Assembly (NCBI RefSeq): GCF_025399835.1
Contig: NZ_JAODVR010000001.1
Location: 1,488,001-1,552,000 of the forward strand
Source of the DNA: Haloarchaeobius sp. HME9146
Lineage (GTDB): Archaea > Halobacteriota > Halobacteria > Halobacteriales > Natrialbaceae
Direction of reading: 5' to 3'
DNA: 64,000 bases
The notes below the pieces were generated by a model that saw nothing but the letters and a program-made list of their open reading frames with translations, ran no database searches and was not told the origin of the DNA. Of this stretch, positions 16,590 to 24,873 are shown one piece after another. Position numbers and translations under genes: made by a program. Every line of letters starts with the position of its first letter. Position 1 is the stretch's first letter.

Positions 16590-17864
16590 ATGGTAGACCG
16601 CGACAGGTTAGTCGAACTGCGACGCGAGTTCCACCGCTACCCGGAGCCCGCCTGGCGGGAGTTCTGGACGACGTGCCGGCTGGTCGAGGAGCTGGAGGCC
16701 ATCGGCGTCGACGAACTCCACGTCGGCCCGGAGGCGCTCGATTCCACAGAGCGCATGGCGGTCCCCGACGAGGACGAACTGCAAGAGTGGTACGAGGCGG
16801 CGCGCGAGAGCGGCGCCCGCGAGGACATCCTCGAACAGCTCGCGGGCGGCCACACCGGTGCCGTCGCCGTCGTCGAGATGGGGCCGGGGCCGACGGTCGG
16901 CCTGCGCGTCGACATCGACGCCCTGCCGATCTGGGAGTCCGACGAGGACAGCCACCATCCTGCAGGAACCGGCTTCCGCTCCGAGAACGAGGGGTACATG
17001 CACTCCTGTGGCCACGACGGCCACATCACGCTCGGACTCGGCACACTGGAAGCTATCAAGGAGAGCGAGTTCTCGGGCACACTCAAGGTGTTCTTCCAGC
17101 CCGCCGAGGAGGTCGTCGGCGGCGGAAAGGCGATGGCGAAGTCGGGCCACCTCGACGACGTGGACTACTTCTTCGCCACCCACGTCGGCCTCGACCACCC
17201 CACCGGGGAGATCGTCGCCGGCATCGACGACTTCCTGGCCGTGAAGCACCTCGACGTGGAGTTCACGGGTGCGCCCTCGCACGCGGGTGCGAAGCCCGAG
17301 GAGGGCCGGAACGCGGTCCAGGCGCTCGCGACGGCGGTCCAGAACCTCTATGCGATTCCCCGCCACTCCGACGGCGCGACGCGGGTCAACGCGGGCAAGC
17401 TCGAAGCGGGCACCGCGGCGAACATCGTCCCCGAGCGCGCTGTGATGGAGTGCGAGGTCCGCGGCGAGGCGACCCACCTGAAGGACTACATGGACGAGCG
17501 CGCCATGCAGGTCCTCGAATCCGCCGCCGAGATGCACGGCTGTGAGGTGAGTACCGAGGTCGGCGGTGAGGCCCCGAGCGCGACGAGCGACCAGGACCTC
17601 GTCGACCTCGTCGGAACCATCGCGAGCGGCCACCCCGACGTCGAGCGACTGGTCGAGCGCGACGCCCTCGGCGGCAGCGAGGACGCGACGTTCCTGATGA
17701 ACGAGGTCCAGAGCCGCGGCGGCCTCGCGGCCTACGTCTGCGTCGGGACCGACCACCCCGGCGGCCACCACACGAGCACCTTCGACGTGGACGAGGCGAG
17801 CCTCCCCATCGGCGTCGACGTGCTCGCCGGTGCCATCGAGACGGTCGCGGCCGAGCGTCCGTGA
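16590..17864 (+). CDS. M20-family amidohydrolase, AbgA-like
   Basis: A 424-residue zinc-dependent peptidase/amidohydrolase of the M20D type. Ligands seen: the CGHDGH block (Cys140, His142, His145), Glu173-Glu174 in PAEE, and a late His in HPGGHHTS. An insert of about 40 residues (50-90: ERMAVPDEDELQEWYEAARE) between the first helix and the catalytic domain is what separates AbgA-type p-aminobenzoyl-glutamate hydrolases from plain IAA-amino acid or acetyl-amino acid hydrolases. A folate-scavenging role is thus possible, but substrate prediction in this family is unreliable. The ATG at 16590 follows a divergent promoter region shared with BrkB. Confidence 0.85.
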   Translation: MVDRDRLVELRREFHRYPEPAWREFWTTCRLVEELEAIGVDELHVGPEALDSTERMAVPDEDELQEWYEAARESGAREDILEQLAGGHTGAVAVVEMGPGPTVGLRVDIDALPIWESDEDSHHPAGTGFRSENEGYMHSCGHDGHITLGLGTLEAIKESEFSGTLKVFFQPAEEVVGGGKAMAKSGHLDDVDYFFATHVGLDHPTGEIVAGIDDFLAVKHLDVEFTGAPSHAGAKPEEGRNAVQALATAVQNLYAIPRHSDGATRVNAGKLEAGTAANIVPERAVMECEVRGEATHLKDYMDERAMQVLESAAEMHGCEVSTEVGGEAPSATSDQDLVDLVGTIASGHPDVERLVERDALGGSEDATFLMNEVQSRGGLAAYVCVGTDHPGGHHTSTFDVDEASLPIGVDVLAGAIETVAAERP

Positions 17865-17900
17865 CCCTGCTGTCTCTCGACTAAATCCACGAAGTACTCG

Positions 17901-17912
17901 TTTTTCCGTTTC
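17901..17912 (+). terminator. T-rich terminator after M20 amidohydrolase
   Basis: The tract tttttccgtttc starts 37 bases after the stop codon; no stem is needed for archaeal termination. It is the clearest U-tract in this part of the window. Confidence 0.45.
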
Positions 17913-17962
17913 TACGAATACATTAGTAAATTATACAGTACTGTGAATAGATAGTTCAGTCG

Positions 17963-18382
17963 ATGGTTGGGAGTATGCAGCGGCCGGCAGGGGTCTCGTT
18001 CGCGGCGCTCATCGCCGCCGGCGGCGGGTTCTGGACGCTCCTCGTGAGCGGTATCTTCGTCGTGTTCAGCGCGTCGTTCCAGTCCGTCGGTGGCGTGATA
18101 CTGGCAGTCCTGATGATACTGTACGGGTTGTTCAGGATCTTCCTCGCGGGGGCGCTGTTCAAGCTGTCCTCGTGGGCGCGGTTCGTCGGTATCCTCGTGT
18201 TCACACTGGCCGCCCTCGCCAACGGCGTCCTCGTGCTCGACGACCCGACGGCGCTGTTCGCGTGCGGGCTGAACGCCGCGAGCGCCGTCTTGCTGTTCCT
18301 CAACGGCGACGCCTTCGGCGCGAGCACGAAACGCGCAGACCTGACGGACGAACACGCGACCCGCATCGGGAGCGGGCTGTAG
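17963..18382 (+). CDS. four-TM membrane protein
   Basis: A 139-residue membrane protein with hydrophobic segments at about 8-34, 36-60, 66-90 and 93-112. ATG 17963 or the in-frame ATG 17975 (MQRPAGVS) could be used; the first is about 30 bases from an AT-rich TATA-like element (aaattata, 17928-17935), fitting leaderless transcription. A perfect 10-base palindrome acagtactgt lies at 17935-17944. No known family was recognised. Confidence 0.7.
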   Translation: MVGSMQRPAGVSFAALIAAGGGFWTLLVSGIFVVFSASFQSVGGVILAVLMILYGLFRIFLAGALFKLSSWARFVGILVFTLAALANGVLVLDDPTALFACGLNAASAVLLFLNGDAFGASTKRADLTDEHATRIGSGL

Positions 18383-18424
18383 AATCAACGCGAACGCTTT
18401 CCGCCTTCGTCGCGCAGTTTTCGT

Positions 18425-19039
18425 ATGGGGGAACGATACACATCGGGAGTGACGCGTCGCGGGTTCCTCCGCGGCGTCGCGGCCACCTCGGCACTGGCGG
18501 GGGTCGAGGCTGCGAGCGCCCAGGAGGGAACGACGCACACGGTCGATATGACCGACTCGCTCGTGTTCGACCCGGACGAGCTCATCGTCGCACCCGGCGA
18601 CACCGTCGAGTGGGTGAACGTCGGGAACGTCGGCCACAGCGTTACGGCGTACGAGGACGCGATTCCGGCCGAGGCGGAGTACTTCGCCAGCGGTGGCTTC
18701 GAGTCGGAATCGGCGGCGAGACAGCGGTACCCGGTCGGTGACATCGGCGGCGGCGGGCGCTACTCGCACACCTTCGACACCCTCGGGACCTACGAGTACT
18801 TCTGTATCCCACACGAGGGCGTCGGGATGGTCGGGAGCATCGAGGTCCGGGAGGGTGGCGCACCCGAGCCCGAGGTCACCGGGCCGGTGCTCCCCGACAG
18901 CGCGAAGACCATCGGCATCGCCCTGACGACCGCGATGGTGTCGGTGCTCGGACTGGCGTACGTGTTCCTCAAGTACGGCGGTGACTACGGCGAGGGCGGC
19001 GGAAAAGGCGGTTCCGAAGGCGGGCGTGGCGCGGTCTAG
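18425..19039 (+). CDS. halocyanin-like blue copper protein, membrane anchored
   Basis: A 204-residue secreted electron carrier. The twin-arginine signal TRRGFLRG (10-17) ends near ASAQ (about 33). The plastocyanin/azurin-like domain follows, with type 1 copper ligands His71 (GHSV), Cys127, His130 (FCIPH) and Met135 (GMVG). A C-terminal membrane helix (about 162-183) then a Gly/Lys-rich tail anchors the domain on the outer face of the membrane, so electrons are probably handled at the cell surface. It ends tail-to-tail with the geranylgeranyl reductase, the two stops sharing one CTAG. Confidence 0.9.
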   Translation: MGERYTSGVTRRGFLRGVAATSALAGVEAASAQEGTTHTVDMTDSLVFDPDELIVAPGDTVEWVNVGNVGHSVTAYEDAIPAEAEYFASGGFESESAARQRYPVGDIGGGGRYSHTFDTLGTYEYFCIPHEGVGMVGSIEVREGGAPEPEVTGPVLPDSAKTIGIALTTAMVSVLGLAYVFLKYGGDYGEGGGKGGSEGGRGAV

Positions 19040-20406
19040 TACTTCGGGTCCGCACCGGTCGTCTCGTACACCTTCTCCATGATGGAGTCACGGCGCGAGC
19101 GCCACATGCCGAAGTCGTTCGGGTTGCTCGGGTAGTCCTCGTAGTGCGCCATGAGCTCGTCGGCGCGCTGTTTCGTCCTGTAGAACTGCAGGATGTTGCG
19201 CCAGTAGCCGAAGCTCTTGATGGCGAGCTGGGCCTTGAGCAGCATGCTCATCTGGGTGCTGCCCTCGTAGAGCGCCTCGGCGAGCTTCTCGCCGGGGAGT
19301 GCGGCGAGCAGGCCCATCAGGTCGTCCACGTCGACGGCGGTCGAGAGGATGTTGTAGACGTCGAGTGCGGCGTACCGGCTCCCGAAGTGGTCCATCACCT
19401 GCTGGTTGTACTCCCAGAGTGCCGCCTCGCTCACATCGCCCTGCTCGATGGCCTGGATGGCCTGTTCGCCGGCGTACTTGCCGGAGTAGGCCGCGCCCGC
19501 GATGCCGCCGCCGGTCGTCGGGTTGACGAGGCCAGCGGCGTCACCGACCGCGATGAAGCCGGGGGCGACCGCGGAGTCGTAGGGCCGGCGGGTCGGGAGC
19601 GCGGCTCCGAGCTTGTCCTCGACGCGGGCACCCTTGAACTCGGGGCGGTCGCGCAGGTCCTGTTTGAGGTCCTCGACCAGCTTCATCGGCTGTTCGGTCA
19701 TCTGGAAGCCGAGGCCAGCGTTGATCTCGGTCTCGGTACGCGGGAAGTACCAGAGGTACCCCGCGGCGCGCTTGGTCGGCTTGAACACGAGTGCGTCGTC
19801 CCACTCGACCGGTTCCTGGACGTGGACGACCTCGCGGTAGGCCGAACAGAACTGCGAGTAGCTGACGTTGGTGTCGAACGTGGCGTCGTCGAACTCGACC
19901 TTGTCCTGGAGGAGCGAGAGCGCGCCCGCACCGTCGATGACGATATCGGCCTCGTACTCGACGGGCTGGCCCTTCCGCGTCGCGCGGACGCCCGTCACGC
20001 TCCCGTCGGCTTCCTGCACGACGTCCTGGACGACGGTGTCGTAGTGGAACTCTGCGCCGGCCTCCTTCGCGCCCTTGATGATGAGGCGGCCGTACTCCCA
20101 GCGGTCGATGACGGCGAGTTCGCCGGGGATCGGAATGTCCAGGACGGTGTCCTCCTGGGGGATCTCGAACCGCCCGTGGTCCACGCCCGTGTTGGTGAAC
20201 GCGGACTCGATCTTCGATTTGGGAATCGCCTCCGGGAAGGCGTCTGCACCCTTCAGCGCGTCGCCACAGGCGATGTGTCCGGCTTCTTCCTCGGACTTTC
20301 GCTCGACGACGACGACGTCGTAGCCCTCGCGTGCGATGGTCGCAGCGGCGTAGCAGCCGGAGGTCCCGGCACCGACGACCGCGACGTCGGGCGTGTGTGT
20401 AGTCAT
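19036..20406 (-). CDS. geranylgeranyl reductase family flavoprotein
   Basis: A 456-residue FAD-dependent reductase. The dinucleotide loop is GAGTSG (12-17), ERKSE follows at the end of strand 2, and the second FAD motif is GDAAGLVNPTTGGGI (about 288-302). The length and the YLWYFPRTETEINAGLGF stretch (about 219-236) fit the digeranylgeranylglycerophospholipid reductase/geranylgeranyl reductase family, which saturates the isoprenoid chains of archaeal ether lipids or reduces prenyl side chains. The divergent ferredoxin next door is an attractive electron donor. Which lipid is reduced cannot be read from sequence. Confidence 0.85.
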   Translation of the reverse strand: MTTHTPDVAVVGAGTSGCYAAATIAREGYDVVVVERKSEEEAGHIACGDALKGADAFPEAIPKSKIESAFTNTGVDHGRFEIPQEDTVLDIPIPGELAVIDRWEYGRLIIKGAKEAGAEFHYDTVVQDVVQEADGSVTGVRATRKGQPVEYEADIVIDGAGALSLLQDKVEFDDATFDTNVSYSQFCSAYREVVHVQEPVEWDDALVFKPTKRAAGYLWYFPRTETEINAGLGFQMTEQPMKLVEDLKQDLRDRPEFKGARVEDKLGAALPTRRPYDSAVAPGFIAVGDAAGLVNPTTGGGIAGAAYSGKYAGEQAIQAIEQGDVSEAALWEYNQQVMDHFGSRYAALDVYNILSTAVDVDDLMGLLAALPGEKLAEALYEGSTQMSMLLKAQLAIKSFGYWRNILQFYRTKQRADELMAHYEDYPSNPNDFGMWRSRRDSIMEKVYETTGADPKY

Positions 20407-20426
20407 GAATTGCCGTCTTCGCCGCA

Positions 20427-20446
20427 GGGAAAAAACGTTTTATCCC
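20427..20446. promoter_or_regulatory. near-perfect palindrome over the geranylgeranyl reductase promoter
   Basis: The 20-base sequence gggaaaaaacgttttatccc pairs in 9 of 10 positions around a central CG. It sits 21-40 bases upstream of the geranylgeranyl reductase ATG (20406), exactly where the TATA box of a leaderless gene should be, in the 110-base divergent gap to the ferredoxin gene. It may be a symmetrical TATA region or an operator. Confidence 0.45.
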
Positions 20447-20516
20447 CGATTCTGTCGGCATGTCGAAGTCACAATGGGAATAAAGAGTTTTGTTGCGCAG
20501 TGCTGAAGACGGGATT

Positions 20517-20849
20517 ATGACCGACTACACCGTCGAATTCGTCGGGACGGGCGAGACCATCACCGTCTCCGACAAGCAGACCATCCTGCGACGATGCATC
20601 GAGGAGGGCATCGCCCAGGAGTACTCCTGCCGGGTCGGGATGTGCCTGGCGTGCTCGGCCGAGATCGTCGAGGGCGAGGTGACCCAGCCCGCGGCACACG
20701 GCCTCACCGACGAGGAGCGCGAGAACTACGCGCTGACCTGCATGGCCCGCCCCGCCTCGGACCTCAAACTCGACCGCGGGAAGTACCCGCCGAGCATCGA
20801 GGCCGACGCGGAAGCCCTCTCCGAGACGGCGACGGCGGACGACGACTGA
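20517..20849 (+). CDS. [2Fe-2S] ferredoxin
   Basis: A 110-residue plant-type ferredoxin with cluster ligands Cys38, Cys43, Cys46 and Cys75 (C-x4-C-x2-C...C). It is shorter than the main halobacterial ferredoxin and lacks that protein's N-terminal acidic insert, so it is probably a specialised isoform. It diverges from the geranylgeranyl reductase gene with about 110 bases between starts; reduced ferredoxin as donor to that reductase is a testable pairing. The start at 20517 gives MTDYTVEF. Confidence 0.9.
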   Translation: MTDYTVEFVGTGETITVSDKQTILRRCIEEGIAQEYSCRVGMCLACSAEIVEGEVTQPAAHGLTDEERENYALTCMARPASDLKLDRGKYPPSIEADAEALSETATADDD

Positions 20850-20941
20850 GACTGTTTCTTGTAGCTGATTCCCGCTGGTTCACCGGAACGTGGTGGCGAC
20901 CCAGCGGTACCGATCTCCAATAGACAGTACGACCGGTCTCT

Positions 20942-21769
20942 CTACTCCAGGCTCTCTGGCCTGTTCTCCGTGAACCACTCGGCCGCGAAATCGACCAGTT
21001 CGGGCTGGTCGAGCAGCCGCGCGGTCGCTTCGCCGACCTGTCCGACGGTGACCGCGTCCGGGTGGGCCGCCTCGAACGCCTCGCCGGCGTCGGGGAAATC
21101 ATCGGTGTCGAGTTCGATGTCGACGAAGCGCAGCCAGACGCGCTCGCCGTCCTGGATGACGGGTGCACCGTCCGGTTCTAACTGCTTGTCGAGCCCGTTG
21201 CGGTACTCCGCGAGGTGGAGCGAGGTGTTGGTGCCGTGGTCGGTGCCGAGCATGAGGACCGTCGCGTCGCGCTCGTACAGGCGTGCGAGGGGTGACTGCT
21301 CGCCGAGCGGTTCGTCGTAGCTGTGGTCCGCCGTGATGGCCTCGGCGTCGGCTCCCCACGCCGCGAAGGAGACGACGGGGTGGCGGCTCCGGACCACGTC
21401 GGGGTACGACCGGAAGGTGTCGGGGACGGCCCCGAGCCGGGTACACGGTGTGACCTCGGGTCGATAGGCGGGCATCGTGTCGCGTATCTCCTGTTCCCAC
21501 TCGTCGGGGACCGGCGGGTTCCGCCAGGAACCGGGGTCGGAGTAGTCGCCGGTGTGGGCGGGCATCACCAGCGTCCCTGCTTCGGTGACCACCCGCTGGA
21601 GGGCATCGACGACCGCGACAGGCCCGCCACACACCCACCCGAGCGACGAGAGCGAGGAGTGGACGAGGACGGTGTCACCGGCCGCGAGGCCGAGGTCGCG
21701 CAGGTCGCTCGCGATTCGCTCGACCGTTATCGGTTCGTCGGAGCGGTCTTCGGGGAGGGTGTCTGTCAT
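20942..21769 (-). CDS. AAC(3)-family N-acetyltransferase
   Basis: A 275-residue protein of the aminoglycoside 3-N-acetyltransferase/YokD fold, which uses acetyl-CoA. Landmarks are LVHSSLSSLGWVCGG (about 35-49), the PAHTGDYSD turn (about 70-78) and LGTDHGTNTSLHLAEYR (about 174-190) with the active-site His/Asn region. Chromosomal archaeal members are unlikely to be drug-resistance genes; the natural substrate is unknown. Single gene, divergent from nothing close, convergent with ferredoxin. Confidence 0.85.
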   Translation of the reverse strand: MTDTLPEDRSDEPITVERIASDLRDLGLAAGDTVLVHSSLSSLGWVCGGPVAVVDALQRVVTEAGTLVMPAHTGDYSDPGSWRNPPVPDEWEQEIRDTMPAYRPEVTPCTRLGAVPDTFRSYPDVVRSRHPVVSFAAWGADAEAITADHSYDEPLGEQSPLARLYERDATVLMLGTDHGTNTSLHLAEYRNGLDKQLEPDGAPVIQDGERVWLRFVDIELDTDDFPDAGEAFEAAHPDAVTVGQVGEATARLLDQPELVDFAAEWFTENRPESLE

Positions 21770-21829
21770 CGCTGTGTCACGCCTCAGGCGGTGGGATAAT
21801 GAGTCTTCTGCGTGCCTGTCAGGTGTTGC

Positions 21830-22990
21830 CTATCGCGTCGCTGCGCAGTTGTTCGGCCCGAGTTCTATCTCGAACGCCTCCGCGTCGTCCAGGTCCTCGC
21901 GGCCGAGGTTCGTCTCGATGATGCGCTCGTAGTTGTTCGGACGCGGCGGCATGTCGGCGAGGACGTACTCGACGAACTCGTCCTCGCGCATGCGCAGGGC
22001 GTCGAGCCGACCTTCGAGGTCGCCCACGGTCGCGGTGTAGGTCCCGTCCTCGGCCTGCTCGGCCGCCTCGCTGTAGTGGGCCGGGGCGATGCGGACGCTG
22101 TCGGGATAGGGCAGGACCGTCTCCTGCAGCGAGTGGTACAGCTCGCGTGCCGCCTCGGGCGCGCCCTCGTCGCCGTCCTCGAGGTCCGGGCGCGCGACGC
22201 TCTCGAGGAACAGCCCGTCACCGGTGAACAGCAGGCCGTCGTACTCGATGGCGGTCATCTCGCTCGTGTGGCCGGGGGTCGCGACCGCGGTGAGCCGCTC
22301 CTTCCCGAGGTCGAGCGTCTCCCCGTCGGCGAGTGGGCGCGCGTCGAAGGCGAGGCCGCGCTCTCTGGCGAGTTCCGGCAGGACCGGCGTCGCGTCGCTC
22401 AACTCGGCCACTGCCCGAACGCCGGAGACGTGGTCGGCGTGGACGTGGGTGTCGATGGCGTACGTCAGGTCCGCGCCGTAGTCGGACGCGTCGGCGACGT
22501 ACCGGTCGGCGAACGCCCGAAGCGGGTCGATGACCGCGGCCTCGTCGCCCGAGACGACGAGATAGCTCAGGCAGCCACTGGACGGACGGTCGTACTGAAC
22601 GACGGTCCCCGGCACGTCGGCGAGTTCCCGTGCGACGAGGAGCTCGGCCCACGCCTCCATGCCGCCGGCGAGGTTGCGCGCGTCGAGGCCGGCGCTGGTG
22701 AGCAAGCCCGCGGCGTGCGCGCTGGCCTCACCCTCGCCACAGACCACGACGATGGGCTCGGGCAGGTCCTCGACGAGGTCGGCCGCGTTGCCCGTGACCT
22801 CCGCCTGGATGAACTTCACGTGTGGAACCTGCCGCGCGGTGACCGCTGGACCGTCGACGTGCCATGCCTCGAACTCGTCGCGGTCGCGCACGTCGAGAAC
22901 GGTGACGGGCTCACCGGCCGCCACCAGCTCGTGGAGGTCGGCCGGCGAGACCGACGGGACAGACTCGCCAGACTCGGGTTGAACGCTCAT
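21830..22990 (-). CDS. rhodanese / metallo-beta-lactamase fusion, persulfide dioxygenase-like
   Basis: A 386-residue two-domain enzyme of sulfur metabolism. Residues about 12-120 form a rhodanese domain with active Cys84 in VVCGEGE. Residues about 125-330 form a metallo-beta-lactamase domain with THVHADHVSG (181-190; His182, His184, Asp186, His187), a TPGHT histidine, TGDGLF and a final APAHY histidine. In ETHE1-type enzymes the lactamase domain is an iron persulfide dioxygenase and the rhodanese passes sulfane sulfur. Here the rhodanese is N-terminal. The start at 22990 (MSVQPESG) avoids a long shadow extension over the next gene. Confidence 0.88.
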   Translation of the reverse strand: MSVQPESGESVPSVSPADLHELVAAGEPVTVLDVRDRDEFEAWHVDGPAVTARQVPHVKFIQAEVTGNAADLVEDLPEPIVVVCGEGEASAHAAGLLTSAGLDARNLAGGMEAWAELLVARELADVPGTVVQYDRPSSGCLSYLVVSGDEAAVIDPLRAFADRYVADASDYGADLTYAIDTHVHADHVSGVRAVAELSDATPVLPELARERGLAFDARPLADGETLDLGKERLTAVATPGHTSEMTAIEYDGLLFTGDGLFLESVARPDLEDGDEGAPEAARELYHSLQETVLPYPDSVRIAPAHYSEAAEQAEDGTYTATVGDLEGRLDALRMREDEFVEYVLADMPPRPNNYERIIETNLGREDLDDAEAFEIELGPNNCAATR

Positions 22991-23083
22991 GCACGAGGGT
23001 ACGGGCGTTTTGCCCTTAAACACCGACACCGGGTGGATGGCGGACAGGCCAAGGTTGAAGCCGGCTGGCGTCGACTTTCCGAC

Positions 23084-23716
23084 ATGGACCCAGCCGCCTT
23101 CCACGAGGCCGTCGAATCGGCGAAACAGACAGAGCTCGACCGCCTCGGCTCCAACAAACTCCTCATCGCGCTCACCGACGCGAGCCTGGAGGAGGAGACC
23201 ATCCTCCGGGCCGCCGCCCTCTCCGAGTACCTCGCCCGCGAGACGTTTCAGTCGTGGGCCGAGAGCGAGGAAAGCGAGACCGCCCGCGAGGTGTTCGAGG
23301 ACGTGGCCACTCAGGAAGACGAGCACTACGAGCGCGTCGTCGAACGCCTCGGCGAACCCGTCGAACCCGACAGCGTCGGCCCGATGCACAGCTACCTCCG
23401 CCAGCGCGAGGACATGGTCGAGCGTGCGGCGGCCGGGCTCGTCGGCCGTGGGCTGGTCAGTCTGAAGACGCACATGCAGATAATCAGCTTCTACATCAAC
23501 GAGGCGGACGAGCCGGGCGCGAACCTGTTCCGCGAACTCCGGAGCGAGACCGAAGCGTCGCTGCAGAAGGGACTGGACCTGCTGGAGGAGTGCTGCGAGG
23601 ACGACGAGGACTGGGAGCGCGCGCAGATGGTCGCCGAGTACGTGGTCCAGGTCGCCTACGACGACTACGCCGACTCGCTGTCGGAGCTGGGTGTGGACCC
23701 GAAACCGATCTGTTGA
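23084..23716 (+). CDS. rubrerythrin/ferritin-like protein
   Basis: A 210-residue, all-helical protein of the haloarchaeal rubrerythrin-like family. Four long helices are predicted; iron-ligand type residues appear in the first helices (ELDRLGSNK, EYLARETFQSW) and in the E-x2-H pair of ATQEDEHYERV (about 82-92). There is no rubredoxin-type Cys4 domain. A role in peroxide or iron handling is the family expectation. It is divergent from the persulfide dioxygenase-like gene (93 bases between starts), so both may respond to redox or sulfur stress. Confidence 0.8.
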   Translation: MDPAAFHEAVESAKQTELDRLGSNKLLIALTDASLEEETILRAAALSEYLARETFQSWAESEESETAREVFEDVATQEDEHYERVVERLGEPVEPDSVGPMHSYLRQREDMVERAAAGLVGRGLVSLKTHMQIISFYINEADEPGANLFRELRSETEASLQKGLDLLEECCEDDEDWERAQMVAEYVVQVAYDDYADSLSELGVDPKPIC

Positions 23717-23872
23717 GCGAGCATCTGTTGAGCGAGCTGTTCTGTCCCGCGTGCGGCCCCTCGGTGCGTTTCACTCTTTGAAATATCAAGCAGAATCTGT
23801 GTCAGAGCGCCTCAAACAAGAAGAACTAAATAAATTCCTTAGTTAATCAGCCCTACCTTCACGGGCAGCCAC

Positions 23873-24052
23873 ATGAAGTCAGATTCAATTTCATCGACCA
23901 GGGATGGATTCGCACAGGAGCTAGAGACACTCATTCGCGAGTTCGAAGCGACCGGTCTCGACCTCGAAGGGGGCTACACACTCCGGGACGACGACGAGCG
24001 GAACCTGGAGGTACAGATCGTCCAGATCGCAAACCAACCCGACGGAGAGTAA
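23873..24052 (+). CDS. 59-residue acidic protein, paralogue of the 63604 gene
   Basis: A small acidic protein, MKSDSISSTRDGF... to ...NQPDGE. It shares the pattern F-x2-E-L-x2-L-(I/V)-R-x4-(T/S)-G-(L/V)-x-LEGG-(Y/W) with the 60-residue protein encoded at 63604-63786 on the other strand. The sequence around it (23780-23890) is clearly richer in A and T than its neighbours, with codons such as ATT, TCA and CTA that are rare elsewhere in the window, which hints at separate ancestry. A TATA-like stretch (aactaaataaattcc) precedes it. Function unknown. Confidence 0.65.
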   Translation: MKSDSISSTRDGFAQELETLIREFEATGLDLEGGYTLRDDDERNLEVQIVQIANQPDGE

Positions 24053-24174
24053 TCGACTGGGGCACTTCGAGGGGACACGGCTCGGCGGGCCACCGGTTTC
24101 GGGCACGGCTCGTTCTCGCCGATTGGTGGGTGGGCTCGCGAGGGAACGCGCTCGTGTTCGTCGAGCTGTGCTGC

Positions 24175-24555
24175 TCAGGCCGCCTTGCCACGGCGGAGGG
24201 CGGCGAGCACCACCCCTTCCGGGTACACCGACACTGGGCCGGTGCCGACGACGCGCGAGAGCACGCCCCCGCTGTGGTCGCGGTCGAACCCGCCGACGCT
24301 CACGTCGCCGACGCGCACGTCGAGTGCGACGCCGGAGAACGCGAGCGCGTCCAGCAGCCGTCTGACCGGCCACTGACTGGCGGCTCGCCGGAGCTGTCTG
24401 GCCGCGCGCAGGCTCGGTGCCTGGACGACGACCGTGTTGCCGTACCCTTTGACGAGCACGTCGGTGTCGCCGAGGCGCAGTCGCAGGTCAGCATCGACGG
24501 TCAGGGGCGTCCCGATCGGGGACTTCACGTCGGTCACCGATTCGACGCCGCTCAC
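24175..24555 (-). CDS. hypothetical protein, coupled to the upstream gene
   Basis: A 126-residue protein with alternating beta strands and one basic helix (RAARQLRRAASQWPVRRLLDAL, about 47-68). The start was moved to GTG 24555, because that codon overlaps the TGA of the upstream gene in a GTGA junction. The ATG further upstream would add a His-rich leader inside that gene. The strand-helix-strand order LRLRLGDTDVLVKGYGNTVVVQ resembles a steroid-carrier or heat-shock-like accessory fold, but this is weak. Function unknown. Confidence 0.6.
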   Translation of the reverse strand: MSGVESVTDVKSPIGTPLTVDADLRLRLGDTDVLVKGYGNTVVVQAPSLRAARQLRRAASQWPVRRLLDALAFSGVALDVRVGDVSVGGFDRDHSGGVLSRVVGTGPVSVYPEGVVLAALRRGKAA

Positions 24556-24776
24556 TGCTCCATCGTGGTGATGGTGAGCTTCCCGTCGATGTGCCACTCG
24601 GCGTGCTTCGCACCCTTGCCAGCCTTGCTCGGGACCTGGACCGTCATGTCCTCGAACTCGTAGACGATGGCGGCACCGCGTCCGGTGAGCCGGTCGTACA
24701 GGCCGATGGCCAGCTCGGGCCAGGTGGTCGTCTCGGCTATCTCCTGTTTCGTGGGTTTCTGCTGTGCTTCAGCCAT
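24552..24776 (-). CDS. small basic-core hypothetical protein
   Basis: A 74-residue protein, mostly strands: TWPELAIGLYDRLTGRGAAIVYEFEDMTVQVPS then AEWHIDGKLTITT. The start at 24776 (MAEAQQKP) was preferred to 24785. Its last bases encode both its TGA and the GTG of the downstream hypothetical gene, so the pair forms a two-gene operon. No family was recognised; the product is small and soluble with no cysteines. Confidence 0.65.
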   Translation of the reverse strand: MAEAQQKPTKQEIAETTTWPELAIGLYDRLTGRGAAIVYEFEDMTVQVPSKAGKGAKHAEWHIDGKLTITTMEQ

Positions 24777-24873
24777 GCCCCCCATAGGACGGGCAACGAG
24801 AAATATGCGCGTGTCGACAGTTCGTATCGTGCTGCTGAAGAAACCACTAGAAGCGTACCCGGTGACCGCCGTC

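Noticed and set aside
20942-21769. AAC(3)-type gene as an antibiotic-resistance gene
   Set aside because: No mobile element nearby, and chromosomal archaeal members of this fold are widespread; aminoglycosides do not act well on haloarchaea, so resistance is unlikely.
21812-23716. A 634-residue open frame on the plus strand covering the rhodanese-lactamase gene
   Set aside because: Only its last 210 residues (from 23084) are the rubrerythrin-like protein; the rest is antisense to the real gene.
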